Shown here piece by piece: positions 8,037 through 17,573 of a stretch of 64,000 bases of DNA; within the stretch, counting starts at the first letter, position 1; each line of letters opens with the position of its first letter. The DNA comes from Solimonas flava DSM 18980 (GTDB taxonomy: Bacteria; Pseudomonadota; Gammaproteobacteria; Nevskiales; Nevskiaceae): contig NZ_AUFV01000014.1 of the NCBI RefSeq assembly GCF_000426685.1, forward strand, positions 52,357 through 116,356. The letters run 5' to 3'. A program made the position numbers and the translations under genes. The notes beneath the pieces are model-generated. The model searched no databases. It saw only the letters and a list, made by a program, of their open reading frames with translations, and had not been told where the DNA came from.

Positions 8037-8510
8037 ATGAGAACGCTCGGTCAATGGCTGGACGAGTACAACGCCAGCCACCGCAACCCGGTCAACAAGA
8101 CGCTGCACTGGATCTGCGTGCCGCTGATCGCCTTCACGATCGCCTGCGCGCTGAAGCTGATTCCGGTCGGCCACGGCTACCTCAACGCGCTGAGCGTGGT
8201 CGGCGTGCTGGTGCTGCTCTACTACTTCCGTCTGTCGTGGCAGCTCGCGCTCGGCATGAGCGCGGTGTTCTTCGTCGGTTACCGCCTGGTGCTCGCCGCC
8301 GAGGCAGCGTTCGGCGCGCAGCTGATCTGGGTCGCGCTGGCGATCTTCGTCGTCGCCTGGATCGGCCAGTTCATCGGCCATCACGTCGAGCGGGCGCGGC
8401 CGTCGTTCTTCAAGGACCTGCAGTTCCTGCTGATCGGGCCGCTGTGGCTGCTCGACGCGGTCTACCGGCGCATGGCGATTCCGACCGGGCGCCGGCTCGC
8501 CGCCGGCTGA
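8037..8510 (+). CDS. DUF962/Mpo1-like membrane protein
   Basis: A 157-aa protein of the DUF962 (Mpo1/YGL010w-like) family. Yeast Mpo1 is an iron-dependent dioxygenase in alpha-oxidation of 2-hydroxy fatty acids. The conserved histidines are visible: H15 and H24 in NKTLHWICVP, and H115-H116 in GQFIGHHVERARPSFF, plus about four membrane segments between residues 25 and 108. The ATG at 8037 follows GAGGAGCCAGAACG. It is divergent from the LuxR-type regulator across a perfect inverted repeat. A role in fatty-acid oxidation is inferred from the yeast relative; bacterial members are not characterised to my knowledge. Confidence 0.85.
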   Translation: MRTLGQWLDEYNASHRNPVNKTLHWICVPLIAFTIACALKLIPVGHGYLNALSVVGVLVLLYYFRLSWQLALGMSAVFFVGYRLVLAAEAAFGAQLIWVALAIFVVAWIGQFIGHHVERARPSFFKDLQFLLIGPLWLLDAVYRRMAIPTGRRLAAG

Positions 8511-8536
8511 GGCGCGTCGTTCCCCTCGCCCCGTGA

Positions 8537-8560
8537 CGGCCCGCTCCGGCGGGCCGTTTG
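8537..8560 (+). terminator. Rho-independent terminator after the DUF962 gene
   Basis: CGGCCCGC-TCCG-GCGGGCCG (8537-8556), a perfect 8-bp GC stem with a tetraloop, followed by GTTTGCGTT. The T-run is short, so termination may be incomplete into the LacI-type gene. Confidence 0.6.
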
Positions 8561-8635
8561 CGTTGGCGCCGCCGCGCTTGCGGGCGCGTGCGCCGAACTG
8601 AAAGAATCCTGTCACGCCTGTCACGTTCGGAGCCC

Positions 8636-9682
8636 ATGCAAAAGAAGCGCTGCCGCGGCGGGCAGGCCGTGACGATCCGCGAAGTCGCTGCGCGCGCCGG
8701 CGTCTCGCCGATGACGGTGTCGCGCGTCATCAACAACGGCGCCAACGTCACCGACGCGACACGCGCCGCGGTCAACGCGGCGATCCGGGAACTGCGCTAT
8801 GCGCCGAATCCGGCCGCGCGCCGCCTGGCCGGCTCGCAGGCCCACCGCATCGGCCTGCTCTACAACAATCCCAGCAGCGCCTTTCTCAGCGAGTTCCTGC
8901 TCGGCGCGCTCGACGCGAGCAGCCGCGGCGGCTGCCAGCTCGTCGTCGAGAAATGCGGCATGACGGCGGCGGCCGAGCGCGCCGCGGTGCAGAAGCTGCT
9001 GAACGACGGCATCCGCGGCGTGATCCTGCCGCCGCCGCTGTGCGAGGCGGCCGCCGTGCTCGACGCGCTCCGCGCCGCCGGTGCGATCGCCGTCGAGGTC
9101 GGCGCCGGCCGCGCCGGCGCGAGCTTTCCGAGCGTGCGCGTGGACAACTACAAGGCCGCGCGCGAGATGGCCGCGTACCTGATCGGGCTCGGCCATCGCC
9201 GCATCGGCTTCATCCGCGGCCATCCGAACCAGTCGGTCAGCGCGCAGCGCCTGCAGGGTTTTGTCGACGCGCTCGCCGCGGCCGGCCTCGACGCCGCCGA
9301 CGCGCCGGTCGAGGCCGGCCTGTTCAGCTACCGCTCCGGACTCGCCGCCGCCGAAAAGCTGCTCGCGCGTCGGCCGCGGCCGACGGCGATCTTCGCCGCC
9401 AACGACGACATGGCGGCGGCGGCGCTCAGCGTCGCGCATCGCATGGGCCTGCAGGTGCCGGCCGAGCTGTCGATCGCCGGGTTCGACGACAGCCTGATCG
9501 CCGCGACGGTGTGGCCGGCGTTGACGACGGTGCGCCAGCCGATCGCGGCCATGGCGCGCGCCGCCGTCGAGCTGCTGGTCGACGAGCTGCAGCGGCGTCC
9601 GCGCGCCGGCGCCGGCGCCGGACCGGCGCAGCGCCTGCTGCGCCACGCGCTGGTGCGCCGCGAATCGACCGCGGCACCCTGA
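8636..9682 (+). CDS. LacI/GalR-family transcriptional regulator (GntR-like)
   Basis: 348-aa repressor of the LacI/GalR family. The N-terminal helix-turn-helix reads VTIREVAARAGVSPMTVSRV with hinge NPAARRLAG, followed by a periplasmic-binding-protein-like effector domain with GHRRIGFIRG, FAANDDMAAAAL and IAGFDDS. ATG 8636 follows GGAGCCC; the frame is open to 8558 but that part has no family similarity. A GntR-type sugar-acid regulator is possible. No sugar operon is adjacent: the next gene (malic enzyme) is convergent and a hairpin lies between, so its targets are probably elsewhere. A CTGTCACG direct repeat sits just upstream of the gene. Confidence 0.92.
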   Translation: MQKKRCRGGQAVTIREVAARAGVSPMTVSRVINNGANVTDATRAAVNAAIRELRYAPNPAARRLAGSQAHRIGLLYNNPSSAFLSEFLLGALDASSRGGCQLVVEKCGMTAAAERAAVQKLLNDGIRGVILPPPLCEAAAVLDALRAAGAIAVEVGAGRAGASFPSVRVDNYKAAREMAAYLIGLGHRRIGFIRGHPNQSVSAQRLQGFVDALAAAGLDAADAPVEAGLFSYRSGLAAAEKLLARRPRPTAIFAANDDMAAAALSVAHRMGLQVPAELSIAGFDDSLIAATVWPALTTVRQPIAAMARAAVELLVDELQRRPRAGAGAGPAQRLLRHALVRRESTAAP

Positions 9683-9699
9683 AGCGTCGCGCCGGCACA

Positions 9700-9728
9700 A
9701 ACCAGGACGGCGCCTCGCGGCGCCGTCC
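9700..9728 (-). terminator. Hairpin terminator between convergent lacI-type and maeB genes
   Basis: GGACGGCGCC-TCGC-GGCGCCGTCC (9705-9728), a perfect 10-bp stem. On the minus strand it is followed by TGGTTTG, so it best serves the malic enzyme gene, and it may act weakly for the LacI-type gene too. Confidence 0.6.
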
Positions 9729-9749
9729 GGTGATGAAGCGCGAGACCTG

Positions 9750-12038
9750 TTACTTGCTCGCGTTCGCCTCCAGCACCGTCAGCGCCGTCATGTTGACGAT
9801 GCGCCGCACCGTCGCCGACGGCGTCAGGATGTGCACCGGCCGCGCCGCACCGAGCAGGATCGGGCCGATCGCGACGTTGTTGCCGGCGGCGGTCTTGAGC
9901 AGGTTGTAGGCGATGTTGGCGGCGTCGAGGTTCGGCAGCACCAGCAGGTTGGCGTCGCCGTGCAGCGTCGTCGCCGGCAGGATGCTCTTGCGCATGTCCT
10001 CGTCGAGCGCGCAGTCGCCGTGCATCTCGCCGTCGACTTCGAGCCCCGGCGCGCGCTCGCGCAGCAGCGCCAGCGTTTCGCGCATCTTCACCGCCGACGG
10101 CGCGTCGGAGGTGCCGAAGTTCGAGTGCGAGACCAGCGCCGCCTTCGGCTCGATGCCGAAGCGGCGGATCACGTCGGCCGCCATGATCGTGATCTCGGCG
10201 AGCTGTGCGGCGCTCGGATCGAGGTTGACGTGCGTGTCGACGAGGAAGACCTGGCGGTCCGGCAGGATCAGCGCGTTCATCGCGCCATAGGTGCAGGCGC
10301 CGGCACGGCGGCCGATGACCTGGTCGATGTAGTGCAGGTGGCGGCCGGTCGTCGAGATCGTGCCGCAGATCATGCCGTCGCCTTCGCCCTTCTTCAGCAG
10401 CATCGAGGCGATCAGCGTGGTGCGCCGGCGCATCTCGAGGCGCGCGTACTGCTCGGTGATGCCGCGGCGCTGCATCAGCTCGTGGTAGGACTGCCAGTAC
10501 TCGCGGTAGCGGGTGTCGTGGTCCGGGTTGACGACCTCGTAGTGCTGGCCGGCCTTCAGGCGCAGGCCGAAGTGGGCGATGCGGCTCTCGATGACCGACG
10601 GGCGACCGACCAGGATCGGCCTGGCGAGCTTTTCGTCGACGGCGATCTGCACGGCGCGCAGCACGCGCTCTTCCTCGCCCTCGGCAAAGATGATGCGGCT
10701 CTTCTCCGGGGCCAGCTTGCGCGCCGCCGAGAAGATCGGCTTCATCAGCGTGCCGCTGTGGTAGACGAACTGCTGCAGCTTCTGGCGGTAGGCGTCGAAG
10801 TCCTCGATCGGCCGCGTCGCGACGCCGGCGTCCATCGCCGCCTTCGCCACCGCCGGCGCGATCTGCACGATCAGGCGCGGATCGAAGGGCTTGGGGATGA
10901 TGTACTCGGGGCCGAACGACAGGTCCTCGATGCCGTAGGCCTGGGCGACGACGTCGCTCTGTTCCTGGCGCGCCAGCTCGGCGATCGCGTGCACCACGGC
11001 GATCTCCATCGAACGCGTGATCGTCGTCGCGCCGACGTCGAGCGCGCCGCGGAAGATGAACGGGAAGCAGAGAACGTTGTTGACCTGGTTCGGGTAGTCG
11101 GTGCGGCCGGTGGCGATGATCGCGTCGTCGCGCACGGCCTTGACCTCTTCCGGCCTGATCTCCGGCGTCGGGTTGGCGAGCGCGAGGATCAGCGGCTGCG
11201 CCGCCATCTGCGCGACCATCTCCGGCTTGAGCACGCCGCCGGCCGAAAGGCCGAGGAACAGATCGGCGCCGCCGATCACCTCGGCCAGCGTGCGCGCGGA
11301 CGTCGGCTGCGCGTACTGCGCCTTGTTCGGGTCCATCAGCTCGGTGCGGCCCTCGTAGACGACGCCGGCGAGGTCGGTCAGCCAGATGTTCTTCTTCGGC
11401 AGGCCGAGATCGACCAGCAGTTCGACGCAGGCCAGCGCCGCGGCGCCGGCGCCGGACACCACCAGCTTCACCTCGTCGATCTTCTTGCCGACCACCTTCA
11501 GGCCGTTGGTGACGGCGGCGCCGACGATGATCGCGGTGCCGTGCTGGTCGTCGTGGAAGACCGGGATCTTCATGCGCTTGCGCAGCTCGCGCTCGATGTA
11601 GAAGCACTCCGGCGCCTTGATATCCTCGAGGTTGATGCCGCCGAAGGTCGGTTCGAGCGCGGCGACGATCTCGATCAGCTTGTCCGGATCGCGCTGGTCG
11701 AGCTCGATGTCGAACACGTCGATGCCGGCAAACTTCTTGAACAGCACCGCCTTGCCTTCCATCACCGGCTTGGCGGCGAGCGGGCCGATCGCGCCGAGGC
11801 CGAGCACGGCGGTGCCGTTGCTGATGACGGCGACCAGATTGCCGCGCGCGGTGTAGCGGAAGGCGTTGACCGGATCGGCGACGATCTCCTCGCAGGCGGC
11901 CGCGACGCCCGGCGAGTAGGCGAGCGCCAGATCGCTCTGGTTGGTCATCTGCTTGGTCGGCGTGACCGACAGCTTTCCGGGCGTCGGGAACTCGTGGTAA
12001 TCGAGGGCGGCTTTGCGTAGGGCTTTGAGATCGCGCAT
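9750..12038 (-). CDS. maeB: NADP-dependent malic enzyme with C-terminal phosphotransacetylase-like domain (MaeB type)
   Basis: Oxidative decarboxylation of malate to pyruvate with NADP reduction. 762 aa, close to E. coli MaeB (759). The N-terminal malic domain (about 1-430) has [45 protein letters not shown] and [12 protein letters not shown]; the C-terminal half is a PTA-like domain ([30 protein letters not shown]). In E. coli this second domain is regulatory, not a working phosphotransacetylase. I chose ATG 12038 ([18 protein letters not shown]); the open frame to 12224 lacks family similarity. It is divergent from an MHS permease and near dctA, fitting C4-dicarboxylate catabolism. Confidence 0.95.
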   Translation of the reverse strand: MRDLKALRKAALDYHEFPTPGKLSVTPTKQMTNQSDLALAYSPGVAAACEEIVADPVNAFRYTARGNLVAVISNGTAVLGLGAIGPLAAKPVMEGKAVLFKKFAGIDVFDIELDQRDPDKLIEIVAALEPTFGGINLEDIKAPECFYIERELRKRMKIPVFHDDQHGTAIIVGAAVTNGLKVVGKKIDEVKLVVSGAGAAALACVELLVDLGLPKKNIWLTDLAGVVYEGRTELMDPNKAQYAQPTSARTLAEVIGGADLFLGLSAGGVLKPEMVAQMAAQPLILALANPTPEIRPEEVKAVRDDAIIATGRTDYPNQVNNVLCFPFIFRGALDVGATTITRSMEIAVVHAIAELARQEQSDVVAQAYGIEDLSFGPEYIIPKPFDPRLIVQIAPAVAKAAMDAGVATRPIEDFDAYRQKLQQFVYHSGTLMKPIFSAARKLAPEKSRIIFAEGEEERVLRAVQIAVDEKLARPILVGRPSVIESRIAHFGLRLKAGQHYEVVNPDHDTRYREYWQSYHELMQRRGITEQYARLEMRRRTTLIASMLLKKGEGDGMICGTISTTGRHLHYIDQVIGRRAGACTYGAMNALILPDRQVFLVDTHVNLDPSAAQLAEITIMAADVIRRFGIEPKAALVSHSNFGTSDAPSAVKMRETLALLRERAPGLEVDGEMHGDCALDEDMRKSILPATTLHGDANLLVLPNLDAANIAYNLLKTAAGNNVAIGPILLGAARPVHILTPSATVRRIVNMTALTVLEANASK

Positions 12039-12141
12039 GGGTTCTGGGGGAGGCTCTGCGGTAAGGTGGACGCGTACGGCGCCCATCGCGGGGTTCGGGG
12101 TGGGCGGATTATAGGCAAGCGGCAGGCACGGGGAGGCTTGC

Positions 12142-13446
12142 ATGGCGCAGGACACAGCGGCCGGCGCGGCGCCGCGCACGGCGGCGTGGCGCCTGCGCTC
12201 GATCTTCAGCGGCTCGGCCGGCAATTTGGTCGAGTGGTACGACTGGTACGTCTATTCGGCGTTCTCGCTGTACTTCGCCAAGGCCTTCTTTCCGGCCGGC
12301 GACCGCACCACGCAGCTGCTCAACACCGCGGCGATCTTCGCCGTCGGCTTTCTGATGCGCCCGCTCGGCGGCTGGCTGATGGGCTGGTACGCCGACCGCC
12401 GCGGCCGCAAGGCGGCGCTGCTGCTGTCGGTGACGATGATGTGCGCCGGCTCGCTGGCGATCGCCTGCACGCCCGGCTATGAAACCATCGGCGTCGCCGC
12501 GCCGATCCTGCTGCTGGTCGCGCGGCTGGTGCAGGGTCTGTCGCTCGGCGGCGAATACGGCACTTCGGCGACCTATCTGTCGGAAATGGCGACGCACGAG
12601 CATCGCGGCTTCTATTCGAGCTTCCAGTACGTGACGCTGATCGCCGGCCAGCTGCTGGCGATCGGCGTGCTGCTGCTCCTGCAGTTCGTGCTGCTGACGC
12701 CCGAGCAACTGGAGCGCTGGGGCTGGCGCGTGCCGTTCGCGATCGGCGCGCTGCTCGCCGTGGTGGCGCTGGTGCTGCGCCGGCACATGGCCGAGACCGA
12801 GTCGTTCCGGCGTCAGGCAGCGCCGCGCGGGCACAGCCTGATGCGCGAGCTGCTGCGCCATCCGCGCGAGCTGGCGACCGTCGTCGGCCTGACCATGGGC
12901 GGCACGCTGGCCTTCTACACCTACACCACCTACATGCAGAAGTATCTGGTCAACAGTGCCGGTTTCTCGAAGACCGATTCGACGCTGGTCTCGGCGGCGA
13001 CGCTGTTCTGCTACATGCTGCTGCAGCCGCTGGTCGGCGCGCTGTCCGACCGCATCGGCCGGCGGCCGATCCTGATCGCCTTCGGCGTGCTCGGCACGGT
13101 CTGCACGGTGCCGATCCTCGGCGCACTGCAGAACGTGCACGACGTGGCCGGCGCGTTCTGGCTGATCATGGCGGCGCTCGTCATCGTCAGCGGCTATACG
13201 GCGATCAACGCGGTCGTCAAGGCGGAGCTGTTCCCGACCGAAATCCGCGCGCTCGGCGTCGGCCTGCCGTACGCGGTGACGGTGTCGGTGTTCGGCGGCA
13301 CCGCCGAGTACCTGGCGCTGTGGTTCAAGCACATCGGCCACGAGAGCGGGTTCTACTGGTACGTCAGCGCCTGCATCGCGATCTCGCTGCTGGTCTACGC
13401 GACCATGCCGGACACCCGCCGGCATTCGCGCATCGTCGAGCACTGA
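12142..13446 (+). CDS. MHS-family MFS transporter (alpha-ketoglutarate/dicarboxylate permease-like)
   Basis: Proton-coupled symporter of the metabolite:H+ symporter (MHS) branch of the MFS, 434 aa, twelve predicted membrane segments. Hallmarks: the N-terminal GNLVEWYDWYVYS, the loop ADRRGRKAALL, and RLVQGLSLGGEYG. It most resembles KgtP-type alpha-ketoglutarate permeases. ATG 12142 has GGGGAGG upstream. It is divergent from maeB (103 bases apart) and convergent with dctA with only 17 bases between the stops. Together these suggest uptake of a C4 or C5 dicarboxylate; the exact substrate is not readable. Confidence 0.9.
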   Translation: MAQDTAAGAAPRTAAWRLRSIFSGSAGNLVEWYDWYVYSAFSLYFAKAFFPAGDRTTQLLNTAAIFAVGFLMRPLGGWLMGWYADRRGRKAALLLSVTMMCAGSLAIACTPGYETIGVAAPILLLVARLVQGLSLGGEYGTSATYLSEMATHEHRGFYSSFQYVTLIAGQLLAIGVLLLLQFVLLTPEQLERWGWRVPFAIGALLAVVALVLRRHMAETESFRRQAAPRGHSLMRELLRHPRELATVVGLTMGGTLAFYTYTTYMQKYLVNSAGFSKTDSTLVSAATLFCYMLLQPLVGALSDRIGRRPILIAFGVLGTVCTVPILGALQNVHDVAGAFWLIMAALVIVSGYTAINAVVKAELFPTEIRALGVGLPYAVTVSVFGGTAEYLALWFKHIGHESGFYWYVSACIAISLLVYATMPDTRRHSRIVEH

Positions 13447-13463
13447 CGGCGGAACGAGCGCGC

Positions 13464-14762
13464 TCAGTGCCCGGCCGGCGCGGCGGCCGGATAGTCGCCG
13501 CTGCCCGAACCGGGGCCGTCGAGCTCGCGGCGCAGCTGCGCGACGTCGAGCTCGCGCTCCCAGCGCGACACGACGATGGTCGCGACGCCGTTGCCGATGA
13601 TGTTGGTGATCGCGCGCGCCTCGCTCATGAAGCGGTCGATGCCGAGGATCAGCGCCAGGCCGGCGACCGGCACGGTCGGCACCACGGCCAGCGTCGCCGC
13701 CAGCGTGATGAAGCCGGCGCCGGTGACGCCGGAGGCGCCTTTCGAGGTCAGCATCGCCACCGCCAGCAGCGTGATCTCCTGCATCAGCGTCAGCTCGACG
13801 TTGAGCGCCTGAGCGACGAAGATCGCCGCCATCGTCAGGTAGATGTTGGTGCCGTCGAGATTGAACGAATAGCCGCTCGGCACGACCAGGCCGACGACGG
13901 CCTTCGGGCAGCCGAGCTTTTCGAGCTTCTGCATCAGCGGCACCAGCGCCGATTCCGACGACGAGGTGCCGAGCACCAGCAGCAGTTCCTCGCGGATGTA
14001 GCGCAGGAACTTGAGGATCGAGAAGCCGGTGAGGCGGGCGATCGTGCCGAGCACGATCAGCACGAACAGCGCGCAGGTCAGGTAGAAGCTGCCCATCAGC
14101 TTCATCAGCGGGCCGAGGCTGTCGATGCCGTACTTGCCGATCGTGAACGCCATCGCGCCGCCGGCGCCGAGCGGCGCCAGCTTCATCACCATCGCGATCA
14201 TGCGGAAGAAGGCCTGCGACAGCGAATCGAGCACGGTGACGACCGGTCGCGCCGCCTCGCCGATGTGCATCAGCGCGAAGCCGAACATCAGCGCCAGCAG
14301 CAGCACCTGCAGCAGATCGCCGTTGCCGGTGAAGGCATCGACGAAGGTCTTCGGGATGATGTGCAGCAGGAAGGCGACGGTCGACTGCTCGTGCGCGGCC
14401 TGCGCGTACTTGGCGACGGCGCCGGCGTCGAGCGTCGCCGGATCGACGTCGAAGCCGTGGCCGGGCTTGAGCGTGTTGACGACGATCAGGCCGATGACCA
14501 GCGCCACCGACGACACCACCTCGAAGTAGAGGATCGCCTTGGCGCCGACGCGGCCGACTTTCTTGACGTCGGCGACACCGGCGACGCCGAGCACGACGGT
14601 CAGGAAGATCACCGGCGCGATCAGCATCTTGACCAGCGCGATGAACGCATCGCCGAGCGGCTTGAGCTGTACGGCGATGTCCGGCGCGAAATGCCCGAGC
14701 AGGCCGCCGGCGACGATCGCCGCCAGCACCAGCAGGTAGAAACGAGAGGCTTTCGAGCTCAT
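13464..14762 (-). CDS. dctA: C4-dicarboxylate:cation symporter DctA
   Basis: Secondary transporter for succinate, fumarate, malate and related acids (DAACS family), 432 aa. Family signatures are [13 protein letters not shown], the serine-rich reentrant loop [28 protein letters not shown], and [14 protein letters not shown]. Start MSSKASRFY at 14762 has AGGAA about 13 bases upstream; the open frame to 14804 adds 14 residues with no support. It is divergent from the hybrid kinase gene (123 bases apart), whose sensor domain resembles DctB, making DctA the obvious regulated target. Confidence 0.95.
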   Translation of the reverse strand: MSSKASRFYLLVLAAIVAGGLLGHFAPDIAVQLKPLGDAFIALVKMLIAPVIFLTVVLGVAGVADVKKVGRVGAKAILYFEVVSSVALVIGLIVVNTLKPGHGFDVDPATLDAGAVAKYAQAAHEQSTVAFLLHIIPKTFVDAFTGNGDLLQVLLLALMFGFALMHIGEAARPVVTVLDSLSQAFFRMIAMVMKLAPLGAGGAMAFTIGKYGIDSLGPLMKLMGSFYLTCALFVLIVLGTIARLTGFSILKFLRYIREELLLVLGTSSSESALVPLMQKLEKLGCPKAVVGLVVPSGYSFNLDGTNIYLTMAAIFVAQALNVELTLMQEITLLAVAMLTSKGASGVTGAGFITLAATLAVVPTVPVAGLALILGIDRFMSEARAITNIIGNGVATIVVSRWERELDVAQLRRELDGPGSGSGDYPAAAPAGH

Positions 14763-14885
14763 GTCGGCGGCGTTCCTCGGCGCGCTTGCGGAGGTCCGGA
14801 GCATGGCAGCGGGGCGCCGGCCTGCCTATAACACCTTCGCGCTACGCCGCCGGTCCGTGCGCCGGCAGGGCCCTAGAATGCGGCG

Positions 14886-17573
14886 ATGGGCATTGGCAGG
14901 CGAGCGGGACGGTGGCGGGCGCGGCTGCGCACGATGCGCTCGCGCGCCGTCGTCGGCCTGATCGCGCTCGGCGCCGGCGGCACACTGCTGGCGGCGCTCG
15001 CCGCCGGGCAGCTGGCGACGCAGCGCGCGCTGCACCAGGACGGCGCCGAGGCCCGCGAACAGCTCGGCCTCTACGCCGACGCGCTGCAGCGCTACATCGA
15101 CCGCTACCGCACGCTGCCGGCGGTGCTGGCGCTCGATCCCGAACTGCGCGCCGCGCTGGCGGCGCCGGTCGACGCGGCCGCGCAGGCCCGTCTCAACGCG
15201 CGCCTCGAGGAGGTCAACGGCGTGACGCGCTCGTCGACGCTGACGCTGCTCGACCGCGACGGCATCAGCGTCGCCGCCAGCAACTGGCGCGAGCCGGCGA
15301 GCAACGTTGGCCACGACTACGCGTTCCGCCCGTACTTCCAGCGTGCCGCGGCGCAGGGCAGCGGTCGCTTCTACGGCGTCGGCGCGACCACCAACGTGCC
15401 GGGCTACTTCCTGTCCGAGGCGATCCGCGCCGACGACGGCAGCCTGCTCGGCGTCATTGTCATCAAGCTCGATCTGCAGGAACTGGAGGCGCAGTGGGCG
15501 GCGGCACGCGACACGGTGCTGGTCAGCGACGAGCACGGCGTCGTGATCCTCGCCAACCGCCCGCGCTGGCGCTATCGCGAGCTGCGTCCGCTGGCCGCCG
15601 TCGAGGCGCAGGAGATCGCGCGCACGCGCCAGTACGCCGGCCGCGCGCTGGCGCCGCTGCGCGTCGGCGCGCAGGACTCGCTCGGCGACGACGGCCGCCG
15701 CGTGCGGCTCGACGATCCGGCCCGCGCCGGCGCGGGCCGCGACGTGCTGTGGCAGACGCTGCCGCTGTCCGGCGAGACCTGGACGCTGCACCTGCTGCGC
15801 GATCCGGCGCCGGCGCTCGGCGCCGGCCGCGTCGCCGCGCTGGCCGCCGCCGGCGCCTGGCTGGCGCTGCTGTTCCTGGCCCTGTTCGCGCAGGGCCGCG
15901 TGCGTCTGGCGCGCCTGCGCAAGCGCAGCCGCGAGGAACTGGAGCAGATGGTCAAGCAGCACGCCGCGGCGCTGCGCACCGCGCAGGACAGCGTGGTCGA
16001 GGCGGCGCGCCGCGCGGCGCTCGGCCAGAGCGCCAGTCTCGAACACCTGCCGCAGGGCGTCAGCGTGGTCGACGCCGAGCTGCGCCTGGTCGCCTGGAAC
16101 CGGCGCTACGTCGAGATCTTCCGTTACCCGCCCGAGCTGATGCAGGTCGGCCGTCCGATCGAGGATCTGTTCCGCCACAACGCGCGCCGCGGCCTGCTGG
16201 TCGCCGGCGGCAACGAGGAGGAGGCGATCCGCCGCCGCCTCGACCATCTGCGCGCCGGCACCGCCTACCTGCACGAGCGCGAGCGTCCGGACGGCACGGT
16301 CATCGAGATTCGCGGCAATCCGCTGCCGGGCGGCGGCTTCGTCACCAGCTACGCCGACATCACGCAGTACAAGAACGCCGCGCGCGATCTGCGCACGCTG
16401 GCCGGCACGCTGGAGCGCCGCATCGAGGCGCGCACCCAGGATCTCGAACTCGCCAAGGGCGAGGCCGAGCGCGCCAACCGCTACAAGACGCGCTTCGTCG
16501 CCGCCGCCGTGCACGATCTGCTGCAGCCGCTCAATGCCGCGCGCATGTTCGTCTCGGCGCTGCGCGGGCGCGGCACCGACGCCGAGGCGCGCGCGCTGCT
16601 CGACAGCATCGACGGCGCGCTGGCCGCGCAGGACGCGATCCTCGGCGGCCTGCTCGACATCTCGCGGCTCGAATCCGGCGCGCTCGAAGTGCGGCGCCGC
16701 GACGTCGCGCTCGGCCCGCTGCTCGGCGCGCTGGCGCGCGAGTTCGGCGTGCTGGCGCAGGCGCGCGGCCTGAGACTGCGCGCGGTGCCGACGCGCGCCG
16801 TCGTGCACACCGATCCGGACCTGCTGCGCCGCATCGTGCAGAACTTCCTGTCGAACGCGATCCGCTACACGCCGGCCGGCCGCATCCTGCTCGGCGCGCG
16901 CCGCGCCGGCGGCGCCGTGCGCATCGAGGTCTGGGATACCGGCATCGGTATTCCGGAGGCGCAGCGCGCGGCGATCTTCGAGGAGTTCCGCCGCCTCGAC
17001 ACCGGGCGCAACGCCCAGGACCGCGGCGCCGGCCTGGGCCTGGCGATCGTCGAGCGCGTCGCGCGCCTGCTCGGCCATCCGGTCGGCCTGCGCTCGTGGC
17101 CCGGCCGCGGCAGCGTGTTCTCGGTGACGGTGCCGCGCGGCAGCGTCGCCCAGCTCGACCCTGGCGCCGAAGCGGCGCCGGCCGCCGCCGACGATTCGCC
17201 GCTGCACGGCCGCCGGATCTGGTGTCTCGACGACGATCCGGCGGTGCGCGCGGCGACGCGCGCGCTGCTGCAGGGCTGGGGCTGCGCGGTGACGCTCGCC
17301 GCCGGCGGCGACGAGGCGCTGGCGCAGGCGGCGCCGGAGACGGCGCCGGATCTGCTGCTGCTCGACTACCGGCTCGGCGACACGATCGGCCCCGATGTGC
17401 TGCCGGCGCTGTTCGCGCGCTGGCGGCGCGAACCGCCGGTGATCGTCGTGTCGGCCGATCGCGAGGCGGCGCAGGCGGCGGCGCGCGCCGGCGGCTGGAG
17501 CTTTCTCGCCAAGCCGATCCGCCCGGCGGCGCTACGCGCGCTCGTCAGCCGTCTGCTCGTCGCCGGCGCCTGA
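14886..17573 (+). CDS. Hybrid sensor histidine kinase with DctB-like periplasmic domain, PAS and receiver
   Basis: An 895-aa membrane kinase. Order: membrane segment about 22-45; periplasmic Cache domain about 46-305 with the DctB-type stretch GHDYAFRPYFQRA and later GVIVIKLDL; second membrane segment about 315-337; PAS about 365-475 (EHLPQGVSVVDAELRLVAWN, YADITQYK); HisKA with H543 in VHDLLQPLNAARMF; ATPase domain (FLSNAIRYTP, DTGIGIPE, GAGLGLAIV); C-terminal receiver with D827 in LLLLDYRLGD and the FLAKPIRP lysine. It probably senses C4-dicarboxylates and phosphorylates the NarL-type regulator encoded opposite. Its last 42 bases overlap that gene tail to tail. ATG 14936-region (MRSRAVV) is an alternative start. 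Confidence 0.9.
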   Translation: MGIGRRAGRWRARLRTMRSRAVVGLIALGAGGTLLAALAAGQLATQRALHQDGAEAREQLGLYADALQRYIDRYRTLPAVLALDPELRAALAAPVDAAAQARLNARLEEVNGVTRSSTLTLLDRDGISVAASNWREPASNVGHDYAFRPYFQRAAAQGSGRFYGVGATTNVPGYFLSEAIRADDGSLLGVIVIKLDLQELEAQWAAARDTVLVSDEHGVVILANRPRWRYRELRPLAAVEAQEIARTRQYAGRALAPLRVGAQDSLGDDGRRVRLDDPARAGAGRDVLWQTLPLSGETWTLHLLRDPAPALGAGRVAALAAAGAWLALLFLALFAQGRVRLARLRKRSREELEQMVKQHAAALRTAQDSVVEAARRAALGQSASLEHLPQGVSVVDAELRLVAWNRRYVEIFRYPPELMQVGRPIEDLFRHNARRGLLVAGGNEEEAIRRRLDHLRAGTAYLHERERPDGTVIEIRGNPLPGGGFVTSYADITQYKNAARDLRTLAGTLERRIEARTQDLELAKGEAERANRYKTRFVAAAVHDLLQPLNAARMFVSALRGRGTDAEARALLDSIDGALAAQDAILGGLLDISRLESGALEVRRRDVALGPLLGALAREFGVLAQARGLRLRAVPTRAVVHTDPDLLRRIVQNFLSNAIRYTPAGRILLGARRAGGAVRIEVWDTGIGIPEAQRAAIFEEFRRLDTGRNAQDRGAGLGLAIVERVARLLGHPVGLRSWPGRGSVFSVTVPRGSVAQLDPGAEAAPAAADDSPLHGRRIWCLDDDPAVRAATRALLQGWGCAVTLAAGGDEALAQAAPETAPDLLLLDYRLGDTIGPDVLPALFARWRREPPVIVVSADREAAQAAARAGGWSFLAKPIRPAALRALVSRLLVAGA

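Noticed and set aside
9831..12020. 729-codon plus-strand open frame opposite maeB
   Set aside because: Antisense to malic enzyme; composition is unlike a folded protein.
14826..17207. 793-codon open frame opposite the hybrid kinase
   Set aside because: Same codon-bias artefact: low-complexity Arg/Ala/Gln product, no ribosome site, no domain, while the plus strand encodes all kinase motifs.
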